Source: Pinibacter sp031553495
Lineage (GTDB): Bacteria > Bacteroidota > Bacteroidia > Chitinophagales > Chitinophagaceae
NCBI GenBank assembly: GCA_031553495.1
Contig: JAVBLN010000018.1
Location: 144,173-208,172 of the forward strand
Length of the DNA stretch: 64,000 bases
Direction: 5' to 3'
In this document: in pieces, positions 35,640 through 44,244 of the stretch
Layout: each line of letters opens with the position of its first letter
Position numbering within the stretch: the first letter of the stretch is position 1
Notes under the pieces: generated by a model
Seen by the model: the letters and a program-made list of their open reading frames with translations, nothing else
Database searches by the model: none
Told to the model about the DNA's origin: nothing
Position numbers and translations under genes: made by a program

Positions 35640-36233
35640 ATGTTTACAGGAATAATAGAAACATTTGCCACAGTATTGGAAGTACTTCCATCGGGCACAA
35701 ATAAAAGTTTTTGGTTACAATCTGCTGTTTCTGAAAAGCTTAAAGTTGATCAAAGTGTTTCTCACAATGGAGTTTGTCTTACGGTAGAGGCAGTTGAAGA
35801 AGATCGTCACCGAGTGACTGCCATATTGGAAACTCTCAAAAAAACTGATCTGAACAATTGGAAACCCGGTTCGATGATAAATATTGAACGCAGCCTGCAA
35901 TTAAATGACCGATTGGATGGCCATTTCGTTCAGGGGCATGTGGATGCAACCGGCACACTGGAAAAAATAGAGGAAATGGATGGCAGTTGGCAACTCACTT
36001 TTTTATACCCGGAGCAATTCGCTCATCTGATTATTGAAAAAGGCTCCATTGCTTTGAATGGTATAAGTCTCACTGTTTTCAACGTTACAAACAATAACTT
36101 TTCAGTAGCTATCATTCCATATACATACCATCATACCAATGTACAGCAACTGCGCCCCGGCCATACTGTAAATCTCGAATTCGATGTTATTGGTAAGTAT
36201 ATTACACGTTCCCAGGATATTGGCAAAGTGTAA
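35640..36233 (+). CDS. ribE: Riboflavin synthase, alpha subunit
   Basis: RibE converts two 6,7-dimethyl-8-ribityllumazines to riboflavin. The 197-residue protein begins with the signature MFTGIIE and has two similar lumazine-binding barrels (about 1-95 and 97-190): SVSHNGVCLTVEAV and GSIALNGISLTVFNV are the matched strands, with HFVQGHVDATG between. A C-terminal helix completes the trimer interface. No RFN/FMN riboswitch is visible upstream. It appears monocistronic. Confidence 0.95.
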   Translation: MFTGIIETFATVLEVLPSGTNKSFWLQSAVSEKLKVDQSVSHNGVCLTVEAVEEDRHRVTAILETLKKTDLNNWKPGSMINIERSLQLNDRLDGHFVQGHVDATGTLEKIEEMDGSWQLTFLYPEQFAHLIIEKGSIALNGISLTVFNVTNNNFSVAIIPYTYHHTNVQQLRPGHTVNLEFDVIGKYITRSQDIGKV

Positions 36234-36250
36234 CCATTGAATTATTATTA

Positions 36251-36321
36251 CGAAACCGGCAGTTGAGCCCTGATTAAGCTTCTGTTGTGTCACTCACTTG
36301 TATGGCAGTAATGCTATTGAG
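36251..36321 (+). repeat. GYGACRC element, copy 16 (left half of second composite)
   Basis: GAAACCGGCAGTTGAGCCC, TGATTAAGC, GTTGTGTCAC, TTGTATGGCAGTAATG and CTATTGAGC. The heptamer tract GTTGGCAGTAAGCAGTAGGC (36325-36344) follows, as after copy 8. Confidence 0.8.
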
Positions 36322-36378
36322 CAAGTTGGCAGTAAGCAGTAGGCGGTTGGCAGTAGAGAGTTCAGAAATCAGTATACA

Positions 36379-36413
36379 CAGGTATCCTACACCTTTAAGG
36401 TGTAAGATACCTG
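36379..36413. repeat. TCCTACACCT-type palindrome
   Basis: Arms of 17 nt (36379-36395 and 36397-36413) with one mismatch; the arm contains GGTATCCTACACCTT. It holds the same place in this composite as 18641-18679 in the first. Confidence 0.8.
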
Positions 36414-36442
36414 GATCCTGGCGACAAGCCAGAAATATTTTA

Positions 36443-36520
36443 ACCGATGAAAAGAATTACAACCGATGAACGAAATGCGACGCAACGATGATGCCATGAA
36501 ATACCGCAGCCGGTACCACA
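36443..36520 (-). repeat. GYGACRC element, copy 17 (right half of second composite)
   Basis: ACCGATGAAAAGAATTAC, AATGCGACGCAACGATGATG and GCAGCCGGTACCACAAT. It is nearly identical to copy 9 over about 80 bp. Confidence 0.8.
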
Positions 36521-36722
36521 ATTATACTCGCGGTGTTCATCAGGACCAAAATAAAATAACCGATACCTTGGTAAACATTACTTCCGGTATCAAAAAATAA
36601 TTGCACAAACAACTCCTAAATCTTTTAATTCAACGAATCCGCCTATATCTGCATTCAGATATCTGATAAGCGCTTTCAACTATCAACTTTCAATTTTCAA
36701 CTTCTTTCTGCCCCCATTTCCC

Positions 36723-36730
36723 TACCTTTG
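36723..36730 (+). promoter_or_regulatory. -7 promoter element of purQ
   Basis: TACCTTTG matches TAnnTTTG; RNA would start near 36737, giving a leader of about 20 nt. No clear -33 TTG is seen because the upstream DNA is a TCAACTT/TCAATTT heptamer tract. Confidence 0.6.
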
Positions 36731-36757
36731 CGCTTTCAAAAATCAATCCTTCTTTTT

Positions 36758-37420
36758 ATGAAGTTTGGAGTAGTTGTATTTCCGGGATCTAACTGCGACA
36801 GAGACATGCAGAATGCATTGCAAAACGATTTAAACCAGGAAGTTGTAATGCTTTGGCACAAAGACAAAGATATTAGCGCTTTTACCACGAATGATTGTAT
36901 AGTATTGCCGGGCGGTTTTTCTTATGGCGATTACCTGCGTTGTGGCGCTATTGCCCGTTTCAGCCCAATGATGCAAAGTGTAATTGATTTTGCCAACAGA
37001 GGCGGAAAGGTATTGGGTATTTGCAATGGATTTCAAATTTTGTGCGAATCTCATCTTTTGCCCGGCGTATTGCTGCGCAATTCCAACCAGCAGTTTATAT
37101 GTAAAAATGTTTTTCTGAAGGGTGTTGGAAGCGAAAAAGCTTTGAAGATTCCGGTTGCGCATGGAGAGGGCCGGTTTTTTGCCGATGAAAAAACACTGGA
37201 TGACATTGAAAAAAACAACCGGGTTATTTACCGCTATTGCGATGAAAATGGTAATATAACCGCATTTGCGAATCCCAATGGTACACTAAGAAATATTGCC
37301 GGAATACGTAATGCCTCAGGAAATGTATTTGGCATGATGCCTCACCCAGAAAGAGCCAGTTCCGACGCATTGGGAAATATTGATGGCCGCATAGTGTTAA
37401 AATCACTATTAATGAATTAA
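36758..37420 (+). CDS. purQ: Phosphoribosylformylglycinamidine synthase, glutaminase subunit
   Basis: PurQ supplies ammonia from glutamine to FGAM synthase in purine synthesis. ATG 36758 (MKFGVVVFPGSNCDRD) gives 220 residues; an in-frame TTG ten codons upstream overlaps the promoter. Class I amidotransferase motifs are complete: GGFSYGDYLRCGAIARFSP, the nucleophile Cys in GICNGFQIL, and the His-Glu pair in MPHPERA. It is a stand-alone subunit, so purL should be elsewhere. Confidence 0.95.
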   Translation: MKFGVVVFPGSNCDRDMQNALQNDLNQEVVMLWHKDKDISAFTTNDCIVLPGGFSYGDYLRCGAIARFSPMMQSVIDFANRGGKVLGICNGFQILCESHLLPGVLLRNSNQQFICKNVFLKGVGSEKALKIPVAHGEGRFFADEKTLDDIEKNNRVIYRYCDENGNITAFANPNGTLRNIAGIRNASGNVFGMMPHPERASSDALGNIDGRIVLKSLLMN

Positions 37421-37545
37421 ACCTATTTAAAGTAAAATTGTCCTACTCAGGTAATTAGCAAAAATTCAGCATGGTGTACAAAACTTTAGGCTTTTATTTG
37501 CATTCATTCTTCGATTTTTGAGTCTCTTATTATAAAATTAAACAG

Positions 37546-38001
37546 ATGAAAAAGACAGCGCTTTTCCTATTAGCGGCTTTAATAACAGGAATTTCCTTAC
37601 ATGCACAAAGCGATAAGCAGGTGAAATGGAACTTTTCCAGTAAAAAGATTGCTGCAAACACTTATGAAATTCACATGACAGCCACAATTAACGGCAACTG
37701 GCATTTATATGCGCAGGATGGCGGAGATGGTCCTATCTCCACATCTTTTACGTTTGTAAAAAATCCATTACTAACACTGGATGGCAAAACAAAAGAAGTA
37801 GGTAAACTGAAAAAAGTGTACGAAGATGCCTTTAAATCGGAAGTGCGTTATTATGAAAAAAGTGTCGATTTTGTACAAGTAGTAAAAGTAAAAGGTAAAG
37901 CTAAAACCAACCTTTCGGGTAAAGTAGAGTTTATGGTTTGTAACGATAGAGAATGTTTGCCTCCGGCTGAAGTTAATATTAAGGTTCCTATTGGAAGTTA
38001 A
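37546..38001 (+). CDS. Periplasmic DsbD N-terminal-domain protein
   Basis: A 151-residue protein with a signal peptide (1-20). The rest is an immunoglobulin-like fold matching the N-terminal domain of DsbD: IHMTATINGNWHLYAQDG, SEVRYYEKSVDFVQVV, and the C-terminal VCNDRECLPP with the two redox cysteines. In DsbD this domain passes electrons to periplasmic partners. It lies 100 bp before a complete dsbD gene, so it may be an additional, freely diffusing acceptor. A terminator stands between the two. Confidence 0.85.
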   Translation: MKKTALFLLAALITGISLHAQSDKQVKWNFSSKKIAANTYEIHMTATINGNWHLYAQDGGDGPISTSFTFVKNPLLTLDGKTKEVGKLKKVYEDAFKSEVRYYEKSVDFVQVVKVKGKAKTNLSGKVEFMVCNDRECLPPAEVNIKVPIGS

Positions 38002-38041
38002 AATGTTTGAGTAATAAAATGAGTTCATCTTAAAATAACAA

Positions 38042-38076
38042 AAACGAGTTCTTGTAAAGGGAACTCGTTTCTTTTT
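38042..38076 (+). terminator. Terminator or attenuator between the two DsbD genes
   Basis: AAACGAGTTC and GAACTCGTTT enclose TTGTAAAGG and are followed by CTTTTT. It lies only 25 bp before the dsbD start codon, so it may terminate the first gene or attenuate the second. Confidence 0.85.
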
Positions 38077-38100
38077 AATTATTCTGATTTTCTTATACCT

Positions 38101-40077
38101 ATGTTTGTGAAATTTACAAAAGCGATCCTAACGGTTGTTTTATTATTATCTGTAATAAATCTTTCCGCCCAAACCGATTCGGTTATAAAAATTACCTCGA
38201 CGCAGCAAAAGCTTAGCGACAAGGAAACCAATATTCAAATAAAAGTTACAACTGCTCCCGGAAGTAAAATATATTCTATCAACAAAAAATCCGAAGATGG
38301 GTTAAACTCCTCCATAATCTTCGATTCATCTGTTCTCAAAGAACTTAAAGGCCCTATACGGGAAACCGGTAATGCCGTTACCGAAAAAGATACTACAGTA
38401 AATACTGAGGTCACTTATTTTCAGGATTCTGTAATATGGATTCAAACAGTGCAAACCCCGGCATCAGGAAAAAAGGAGTTTGAAGGAAAGATCACATACA
38501 TGGTGAAAGAAGGGGATGAGTATAAATCGGGTGAAGAGCCGTTTAGTGTAATGGTTTCTGTTGAATCTGTGTCTGCAAGTCCTGCAAGTAATGAAGGAGC
38601 TAAGAGTAATTCATTGTGGTCATTCTTCCTTGGCGGATTATTGGCAGGCCTTGGCGCTTTTATTATGCCCTGTATTTACGCTATGGTGCCCGTTACCGTT
38701 AGTTTTTTTACAAAAAGAAGTACTACGCGGCAGCAGGGAGTTAAAAATGCGCTGGCTTACTCTGGTTCTATCATATTTGTGTTTACTTTACTGGGCTTTT
38801 TGATCACTACCATATTCGGGCCTTCCGCATTGAATAATATGGCCAGCAGCGCCTGGTTTAATGTTTTTGTGTTCCTGATGTTTGTTGTGTTCGGAATTTC
38901 TTTTCTTGGCGCGTTTGAAATAACGCTGCCATCATCACTAAGTAATAAGGTTGACTCAAGGGCCAACCTGTCAAGTTATTCGGGAATATTTTTTATGGCG
39001 CTCACTTTGGTTATTGTGTCATTTTCCTGTACCGTTCCTTTCATTGGCTTATTAACCGTTTGGACGGCTCAGGGCGGCAAATTAGCGCCATTGATCGGGT
39101 TTTTGGGATTTTCTATAGCCTTGTCATTTCCATTCGCGTTGTTCGCATTTTTCCCGGCTTTGCTCAACAAAATGGGTAAATCCGGCGGATGGCTCAATTC
39201 TGTTAAAGTGGCACTCGGCTTTATTGAACTGGCGTTAGCATTGAAATTCTTATCGAGTGCGGATCTGGCATATCATTGGCGACTACTCGACAGAGAAGTG
39301 TATCTCAGTTTATGGATTGTGATTTTTGGGTTGCTTGGGTTATACCTTTTGGGCAAGCTTAAGTTTCATCACGATGACGATTTGCCGAAAAACGAATATG
39401 GGCATCCTTATCTTACTGTTACGAGGTTATTTTTTGCCATCGCGGCATTGTCATTTACTATTTACATGGTTCCGGGTTTGTGGGGAGCCCCTTTAAAAGG
39501 CATAAGCGCATGGCTTCCGGAAATGAAAACCCAGGATTTTAACATGAATAAGATTGTGGCAAGTGCTGCTTCGGCGGAAAGTAGCGATGATGACAGTATA
39601 AAACCAGTTAAATACACCGATTTTCTTGAATCAGAGATTCCGGGAGTACACGCTTTCTTCGATTATGAGGAGGCAATAAAGGCAGCAAAAGCCATGAACA
39701 AACCTCTAATGCTGGATTTTACAGGGCATAGCTGCGCTAATTGCCGAAAGATGGAACAGGAAGTGCTGAATGATGCGGAGGTTAAAACAAGATTACAAAA
39801 GGATTATGTTGTTGTATCTTTATATGTTGACGATAAATTTAAATTTCCTGAGGAAGAGAGGTATATATCAAAACATAGCGGAAAGGAAATTAAAACTATA
39901 GGAGATAAAAATCTGGATATGGAGGTTACATTAACCGGAAATGCGGCACAGCCTCAATATGTGTTCATTGATCATGACGGCAAGATCATTAAGAACGCAG
40001 GCGGTTACGATCCTGATATAAAAAGATTTATTGGCATACTGGATGAAGTGAAAGAAACTTTTAAGAACAAGAAATAA
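38101..40077 (+). CDS. dsbD: Thiol:disulfide interchange protein DsbD
   Basis: DsbD carries electrons from cytosolic thioredoxin across the inner membrane to periplasmic proteins. The 658-residue protein has a signal peptide (1-24), an N-terminal beta domain (about 25-160), a central eight-helix domain (about 175-480) with the membrane Cys in FIMPCIYAMVP and SFSCTVPF, and a C-terminal thioredoxin domain with Cys545-x-x-Cys548 in HSCANCRKM. The N-terminal domain lacks the Cys pair that the upstream 151-residue protein has, so the two may cooperate. Followed by a strong terminator. Confidence 0.92.
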   Translation: MFVKFTKAILTVVLLLSVINLSAQTDSVIKITSTQQKLSDKETNIQIKVTTAPGSKIYSINKKSEDGLNSSIIFDSSVLKELKGPIRETGNAVTEKDTTVNTEVTYFQDSVIWIQTVQTPASGKKEFEGKITYMVKEGDEYKSGEEPFSVMVSVESVSASPASNEGAKSNSLWSFFLGGLLAGLGAFIMPCIYAMVPVTVSFFTKRSTTRQQGVKNALAYSGSIIFVFTLLGFLITTIFGPSALNNMASSAWFNVFVFLMFVVFGISFLGAFEITLPSSLSNKVDSRANLSSYSGIFFMALTLVIVSFSCTVPFIGLLTVWTAQGGKLAPLIGFLGFSIALSFPFALFAFFPALLNKMGKSGGWLNSVKVALGFIELALALKFLSSADLAYHWRLLDREVYLSLWIVIFGLLGLYLLGKLKFHHDDDLPKNEYGHPYLTVTRLFFAIAALSFTIYMVPGLWGAPLKGISAWLPEMKTQDFNMNKIVASAASAESSDDDSIKPVKYTDFLESEIPGVHAFFDYEEAIKAAKAMNKPLMLDFTGHSCANCRKMEQEVLNDAEVKTRLQKDYVVVSLYVDDKFKFPEEERYISKHSGKEIKTIGDKNLDMEVTLTGNAAQPQYVFIDHDGKIIKNAGGYDPDIKRFIGILDEVKETFKNKK

Positions 40078-40110
40078 TCATTCCCGGTAGAAAATTGTTA
40101 TTCAGCTTGT

Positions 40111-40149
40111 AAGCGGATGAAATGTTGCAAACATTTCATCCGCTTTTTT
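40111..40149 (+). terminator. Intrinsic terminator of dsbD
   Basis: Perfect 16-nt arms AAGCGGATGAAATGTT and AACATTTCATCCGCTT around GCA, followed by a T run. Confidence 0.93.
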
Positions 40150-40197
40150 ATGTTGTATAAACTCCAAATTTTGCAATGGGGCAATTTTCATTGTTCA

Positions 40198-40270
40198 ATT
40201 GATATTCTACTGATGAACGGAGCGTCGTAACCAAAGCTCAACCAGGGCTCAACCGCTGACCCCAAAAATA
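40198..40270 (-). repeat. GYGACRC element, copy 18 (core variant GCGTCGT)
   Basis: TGATATTCTACTGATGAACG, GAGCGTCGTAACC, GCTCAACCAGGGCTCAACC and GCTGACCCCAAAAATA. It is one of the few copies whose core has lost dyad symmetry. Confidence 0.68.
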
Positions 40271-40575
40271 ATTTTGATAATAGTTTTCTGAATTATACGC
40301 CATAACTATTCTTTTGTTGAACTTCTCGTATTATGTTGTTGTTTGTAATGTTATTATAGGTATTAGCCATTGTTTTTCACTTTTTGTTATATGTTTTCTG
40401 AAAATTCCCTTATTAAGGAAATGAAATGGCCTATTTGCCATTTTTAATATTTAATTTTAAAATATTGTATTGATTTTATTTATTTTTGGTAGGTTTGTCA
40501 AATTTTGTTGCCATTAGTTTATTATTCATAGTTATTTTGTGTTATTGTGTGTGCATTTATAAGATTAGTTTGACT

Positions 40576-40583
40576 TATATTTG
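40576..40583 (+). promoter_or_regulatory. Candidate -7 element of the first AraC-type gene
   Basis: TATATTTG matches TAnnTTTG and lies 88 bp before the start codon. No convincing -33 element at proper distance. The surrounding 400 bp is AT-rich and contains no gene. Confidence 0.45.
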
Positions 40584-40671
40584 CAAAATGATATTATTTG
40601 TTGGTTTTTTCAATAATTTCAATGTGTTTTGGAAAAATCACTAGATATATTCTCAATTAACCCCTTCATTC

Positions 40672-41682
40672 ATGATAATATTCAAAACTACCAGCTACAA
40701 GCAGAGAACTATGCTTGAGAAGGCCTCTAATCTTTTGGGAGCGCCTATTGTTAACAATAGCATACATTATTCAGGACCTCTTTGTGGTAAAGGTTTTGTG
40801 AAATGCTTCGATTTGCCATCGGGTATTGGTGTATCAATTATGAGGTACATAAGGTCCGCTTTTGCGGTTTCGTTTCAAAGCAGTGTTCCTGCCGAAGATG
40901 TATATGCTCTTAGAATTGTTTATTTTGAGAAAAAGGGAATTAAAGTGCTTCTGGATAATAATGAAACAAATTTTAACTCTCCCGGAGGTATGGTGCAGCT
41001 CTTGTCGCCCTCAACCATACAATGTGTCAATATTCCAACAGGTAAGGGGGAGGGTTATGGCGTTAATATTGTTCTTCCGAGTGAATGGTTAAAGAATGCC
41101 TTAGGCGAAGAACTGGTAAGCTCAATGCTCGAAAAGTATTTTGCACTAAAAGATGATGCCATTGGTTTTGAGCAGTTAGATTATATTTATGATCATTATA
41201 TCCAGGATTTAATGGAACTGGATACTAATTCTCCGGTTTATCAATTGCAAGGAGAAAAACTGGTTATGAGTATCGTAGAGCGGTTTTTTACCCGGCTTTA
41301 TGAGCGGCTTATAAAATCGTTGAATACCAGGGGGTTATCGCCTGTGGATGTAGAATTGCTAATAAAAGCTGAGAAAAAACTGCTTGAAGATCTTTCCAAT
41401 CCACCCAGTATTGAATTGCTTGCCAAATTTTGTTGTATGAGCGAAACATCGTTTACCACCAAATTTAAGCAAATGTTCAACGAAACCGTATTTAATCATT
41501 TTCAGAATGAGCGGCTTAAAAAAGCATACCTGATGTTGTCAGATGGAAAATACTCAGTTAAGGAAACCGCGTTTACACTTGGATTTCAAAAATCAAGCAG
41601 CTTTATTGAAGCTTTCAAGAAGAAATATGACACCTCGCCGCGAACTTTGCGCTTACGTAATAAAATGGCTATTAAGTTGTAA
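40672..41682 (+). CDS. AraC-family transcriptional regulator (1)
   Basis: A 336-residue protein. The N-terminal 220 residues are a sensing domain of no family I can name; the C-terminal 100 residues hold two helix-turn-helix motifs: SIELLAKFCCMSETSFTTKFK and SVKETAFTLGFQKSSSFIEA, with the AraC end signature KKKYDTSPRTLRLRNK. It should bind tandem sites of about 21-bp spacing. It is followed by a second regulator of the same organisation and a third on the other strand. The ligand is unknown. Confidence 0.88.
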   Translation: MIIFKTTSYKQRTMLEKASNLLGAPIVNNSIHYSGPLCGKGFVKCFDLPSGIGVSIMRYIRSAFAVSFQSSVPAEDVYALRIVYFEKKGIKVLLDNNETNFNSPGGMVQLLSPSTIQCVNIPTGKGEGYGVNIVLPSEWLKNALGEELVSSMLEKYFALKDDAIGFEQLDYIYDHYIQDLMELDTNSPVYQLQGEKLVMSIVERFFTRLYERLIKSLNTRGLSPVDVELLIKAEKKLLEDLSNPPSIELLAKFCCMSETSFTTKFKQMFNETVFNHFQNERLKKAYLMLSDGKYSVKETAFTLGFQKSSSFIEAFKKKYDTSPRTLRLRNKMAIKL

Positions 41683-41707
41683 ATGAGAATATTATATGGA
41701 TCAAAGC

Positions 41708-41815
41708 TATACTTCGGCACAATAATGTTAAGTGAATTTTTTGGGTTGGACGGGCGGTAGTGCTACTATTAAGCATCGTTGTGTCACTCCCTTGTACGGC
41801 AGGAATGCTATGGAG
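41708..41815 (+). repeat. GYGACRC element, copy 19
   Basis: CTATACTTCGGCACAATAAT, a T run, GGACGGGCGGTAGTGC, CTATTAAGC, GTTGTGTCAC, TTGTACGGCAGGAATG and CTATGGAG. The following 250 bp (to 42069) hold no gene but include CCTGGGAAAAGTAGACAGTT, echoed near 61455, and a CACAAGGGGCACAATAGAGG segment. Confidence 0.82.
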
Positions 41816-42069
41816 AGTTGTGAGTTATGAGTGTCAGGTCCTGGGAAAAGTAGACAGTTACTTTAGTTGTTTATCCAGCACCAAGCTCTAACATGCCAAA
41901 CAGCACCGTTGTTTAATCACAAGGGGCACAATAGAGGCTCAAGGTACACAAGAGTTTGCTGAATTGTTACCAATCCTTGTGTATAGTATGGGCCATCCCA
42001 CTCAACAAACATTTTTCCGGTTTGTTATAAAGAACGCAGCAAAGTGTATAAAAGCTTTCTGATTATGCC

Positions 42070-43083
42070 ATGTTAGAAGTATACCAAAAATGGAACACGT
42101 CAAGAGATTGCTTTTTGCTTCTTGCTAATAAATTGAATGAAAAATTGCATGAGGGAGTAAGCCTGGAGGGCAATTCAATTATACTCCACAATAAAGGGCT
42201 TAAAGGAAAAATTAAATTTTTGGAATTAAGCAATGAAATGTCATTGTATAAAATGGAGCTTACTGTATTTGAAGTTTTGAAATTTTACAAAGTAACCACT
42301 GAGTTGCCCGAATATTATACAATACTTTTTTCATTAAATGAAGGTTACGATTTTCATACGTTTAGCAAGAACTTGTTAGAAGAAGAGATGGAAGAAATTG
42401 GTCTTGGTGGCAAGCGTACTGTTTCTTATTCATCTTCAGATGTGCTTAGCTTATTTAAAATTATACCTGCAGATCAATCGAGGTTTTTACTGGCAATAGT
42501 ATCTATAGCCGGTGTAAAGAAAAATATTCGAGCGAGACATGAAGAAGCCGCCTGGCCGGATATTTTTTCCAATACACCTGTAAACGGCTATGTAACAATG
42601 GATGGTTTAATGATTGATGAAGTAAGTAAGCCTTTTATAAAAGAATATCCTCAATTTATAGAGATAACATATACAAAAGGTCTGATGTATGAAATATTGG
42701 CCATGCTTGCTTATGAAGTAGCGCAAAAAAATAAAAAAATTATTTCAGGAACCGGTGTTGCCGAATCTGCGCGACTGGTGGAAATAAAAAATTCATTACT
42801 AGACGATTTTTCCCGACCATGCCCTTCACTAAATGAAATGGCAGAGCGTGCGCATATGAGTGTCACAAAATTTAAAACCGGGTTTAAAAAATTATTCAGG
42901 ATGCCATATTACCAATTTTACCAGCACTACAGGTTGATGCACGCGAAAAAACTACTTGCAGCAGGCAGTTCCATAAAAGATGCAGCGTATGAAGTTGGCT
43001 TTTCCAATGCAGGTCATTTTACGTCCACTTTTAAGAAAAAATTTAATAAGTTGCCCAGCGATTTTTACAACACCCCCCAATAA
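42070..43083 (+). CDS. AraC-family transcriptional regulator (2)
   Basis: A 337-residue paralogue of the neighbouring regulators. The sensing region (1-225) shares their layout, including the HDFHTFSKNL-type and YSSSDVLSLFKI strands. The DNA-binding end has SLNEMAERAHMSVTKFKTGFK and SIKDAAYEVGFSNAGHFTSTF, ending KKKFNKLPSDFYNTPQ. It is convergent with regulator 3, with only 30 bp between the stops. Target and inducer unknown. Confidence 0.88.
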   Translation: MLEVYQKWNTSRDCFLLLANKLNEKLHEGVSLEGNSIILHNKGLKGKIKFLELSNEMSLYKMELTVFEVLKFYKVTTELPEYYTILFSLNEGYDFHTFSKNLLEEEMEEIGLGGKRTVSYSSSDVLSLFKIIPADQSRFLLAIVSIAGVKKNIRARHEEAAWPDIFSNTPVNGYVTMDGLMIDEVSKPFIKEYPQFIEITYTKGLMYEILAMLAYEVAQKNKKIISGTGVAESARLVEIKNSLLDDFSRPCPSLNEMAERAHMSVTKFKTGFKKLFRMPYYQFYQHYRLMHAKKLLAAGSSIKDAAYEVGFSNAGHFTSTFKKKFNKLPSDFYNTPQ

Positions 43084-43113
43084 TTTTGAAGGCAAAATAT
43101 ATTTTAATAAAAA

Positions 43114-44244
43114 TTATGTTCTTCTTATACTACTGCTTCTTCTGCTGGCCATCAACATTTCTTTGGGATTTACTCCATAATGCTTTTTGAATAATTGCGA
43201 GAAATGGCTTACCGTTTTGAAGCCCATGCCATAGGCGATATTTGTAATGGAAGTAGGATTGTTATACAACATTTCCTTTGCTTTTTGCATACGCACATCA
43301 AGGTAATGCTGATATACGCTTGATCCAACAATTTCTTTGAATTTTATTTTCAGCTTTGTTTTACTCATGCCCGCAATTTTTGAAAGTTCATCAAGCGTAA
43401 AGTGGTTCGAATCTGCATTTTCTTCCACCAGCTTTTTGATCTCCATAATTTTTGTGGCATCGTTAAATTGAAATGCCTTATCGGCCTGTTCTTTTTTATC
43501 GGAGGTAATTCTCTTGATAAACAATGCTAATATTTTTAAAATATTTCCTTTGAAAACAAATTTCTCCGGCGTAGCAGATTTTTTATTATGATGTATCATT
43601 TCATGAGCCAGGTTGTATTTTACAATACCTATCTGGGTATAAAGGCTGTTGGAAATGATATGTTCATCTTCATTTAGTACACAAACGCTTTCTTTGTTGT
43701 CTTTTAGTACACATTTGTGAATTCCATTGTCTTTCAGAATACAGGTATTGGTTTCGCTGTCTTTTAAAATGCAGGCATGCGATGGGGCCTTGGCATCCCA
43801 AAATGCATTTTGCAAATATTCCTTCGACATTGAAATAATAATAGCCTCAAACTTTTTATCAGGCTGCACTTTAAATGATGCACTGTTATCAGAAGATGAC
43901 CAAAACAAACTGGAAATGGCAGAGCCACCCAATTTATTCTTTTGTCCGTTTGAAATGTGCTCTATAGGATAAGAGCTGCAATTAATGTGCAGTGAGTAAA
44001 AGTTGCTATGACTGGTTGGAATTCTTTCAAAAGTGATGGGAATTTTAAAAGTAAGATTGAAAACAACAGCTTCCAAACCGTCAACTAAATTGTGATAAGA
44101 ACACACACCCTCTGCGATTTCTTTTGGAAAAATTACTTCGTTGTCTTCTATATATATGTTTGAATTTAATCTTTCATTCATGGAGCTAACCCATTCGGTT
44201 AGCCATTTTGCACTAACTTCTTCTTTCTTAAACTGGATTTTCAT
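43114..44244 (-). CDS. AraC-family transcriptional regulator (3) with a Cys-decapeptide array
   Basis: A 376-residue AraC-type regulator. The N-terminal domain (1-155) is close to that of regulator 4 at 57540 (matching KWLTEWVSSMNERL, IFPKEIAEGVCSYHN and the RIPTSHSNFYSL strand). Inserted at residues 156-195 is a four-unit array of ten residues each, C-[IV]-L-[KN]-[DE]-x5, with Cys158, 168, 178 and 188 in exact register. The C-terminal HTH pair is intact (FTLDELSKIAGMSKTKLKIKFK; SITNIAYGMGFKTVSHFSQLF). Evenly spaced cysteines suggest metal or redox sensing, but this is inference. Confidence 0.88.
   Translation of the reverse strand: MKIQFKKEEVSAKWLTEWVSSMNERLNSNIYIEDNEVIFPKEIAEGVCSYHNLVDGLEAVVFNLTFKIPITFERIPTSHSNFYSLHINCSSYPIEHISNGQKNKLGGSAISSLFWSSSDNSASFKVQPDKKFEAIIISMSKEYLQNAFWDAKAPSHACILKDSETNTCILKDNGIHKCVLKDNKESVCVLNEDEHIISNSLYTQIGIVKYNLAHEMIHHNKKSATPEKFVFKGNILKILALFIKRITSDKKEQADKAFQFNDATKIMEIKKLVEENADSNHFTLDELSKIAGMSKTKLKIKFKEIVGSSVYQHYLDVRMQKAKEMLYNNPTSITNIAYGMGFKTVSHFSQLFKKHYGVNPKEMLMASRRSSSIRRT
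43660..43774 (-). repeat. In-frame 30-bp tandem repeat coding Cys decapeptides
   Basis: Four 30-bp units, each beginning with a TGT/TGC codon followed by a Leu and Lys/Asn codon, inside AraC regulator 3. Units differ at the DNA level by roughly a third of positions, so they are not recent slippage copies. Confidence 0.8.

Noticed and set aside
35640..36233. FMN riboswitch upstream of ribE
   Set aside because: The 280 bp before the gene are heptamer-like low-complexity DNA with none of the conserved RFN boxes.
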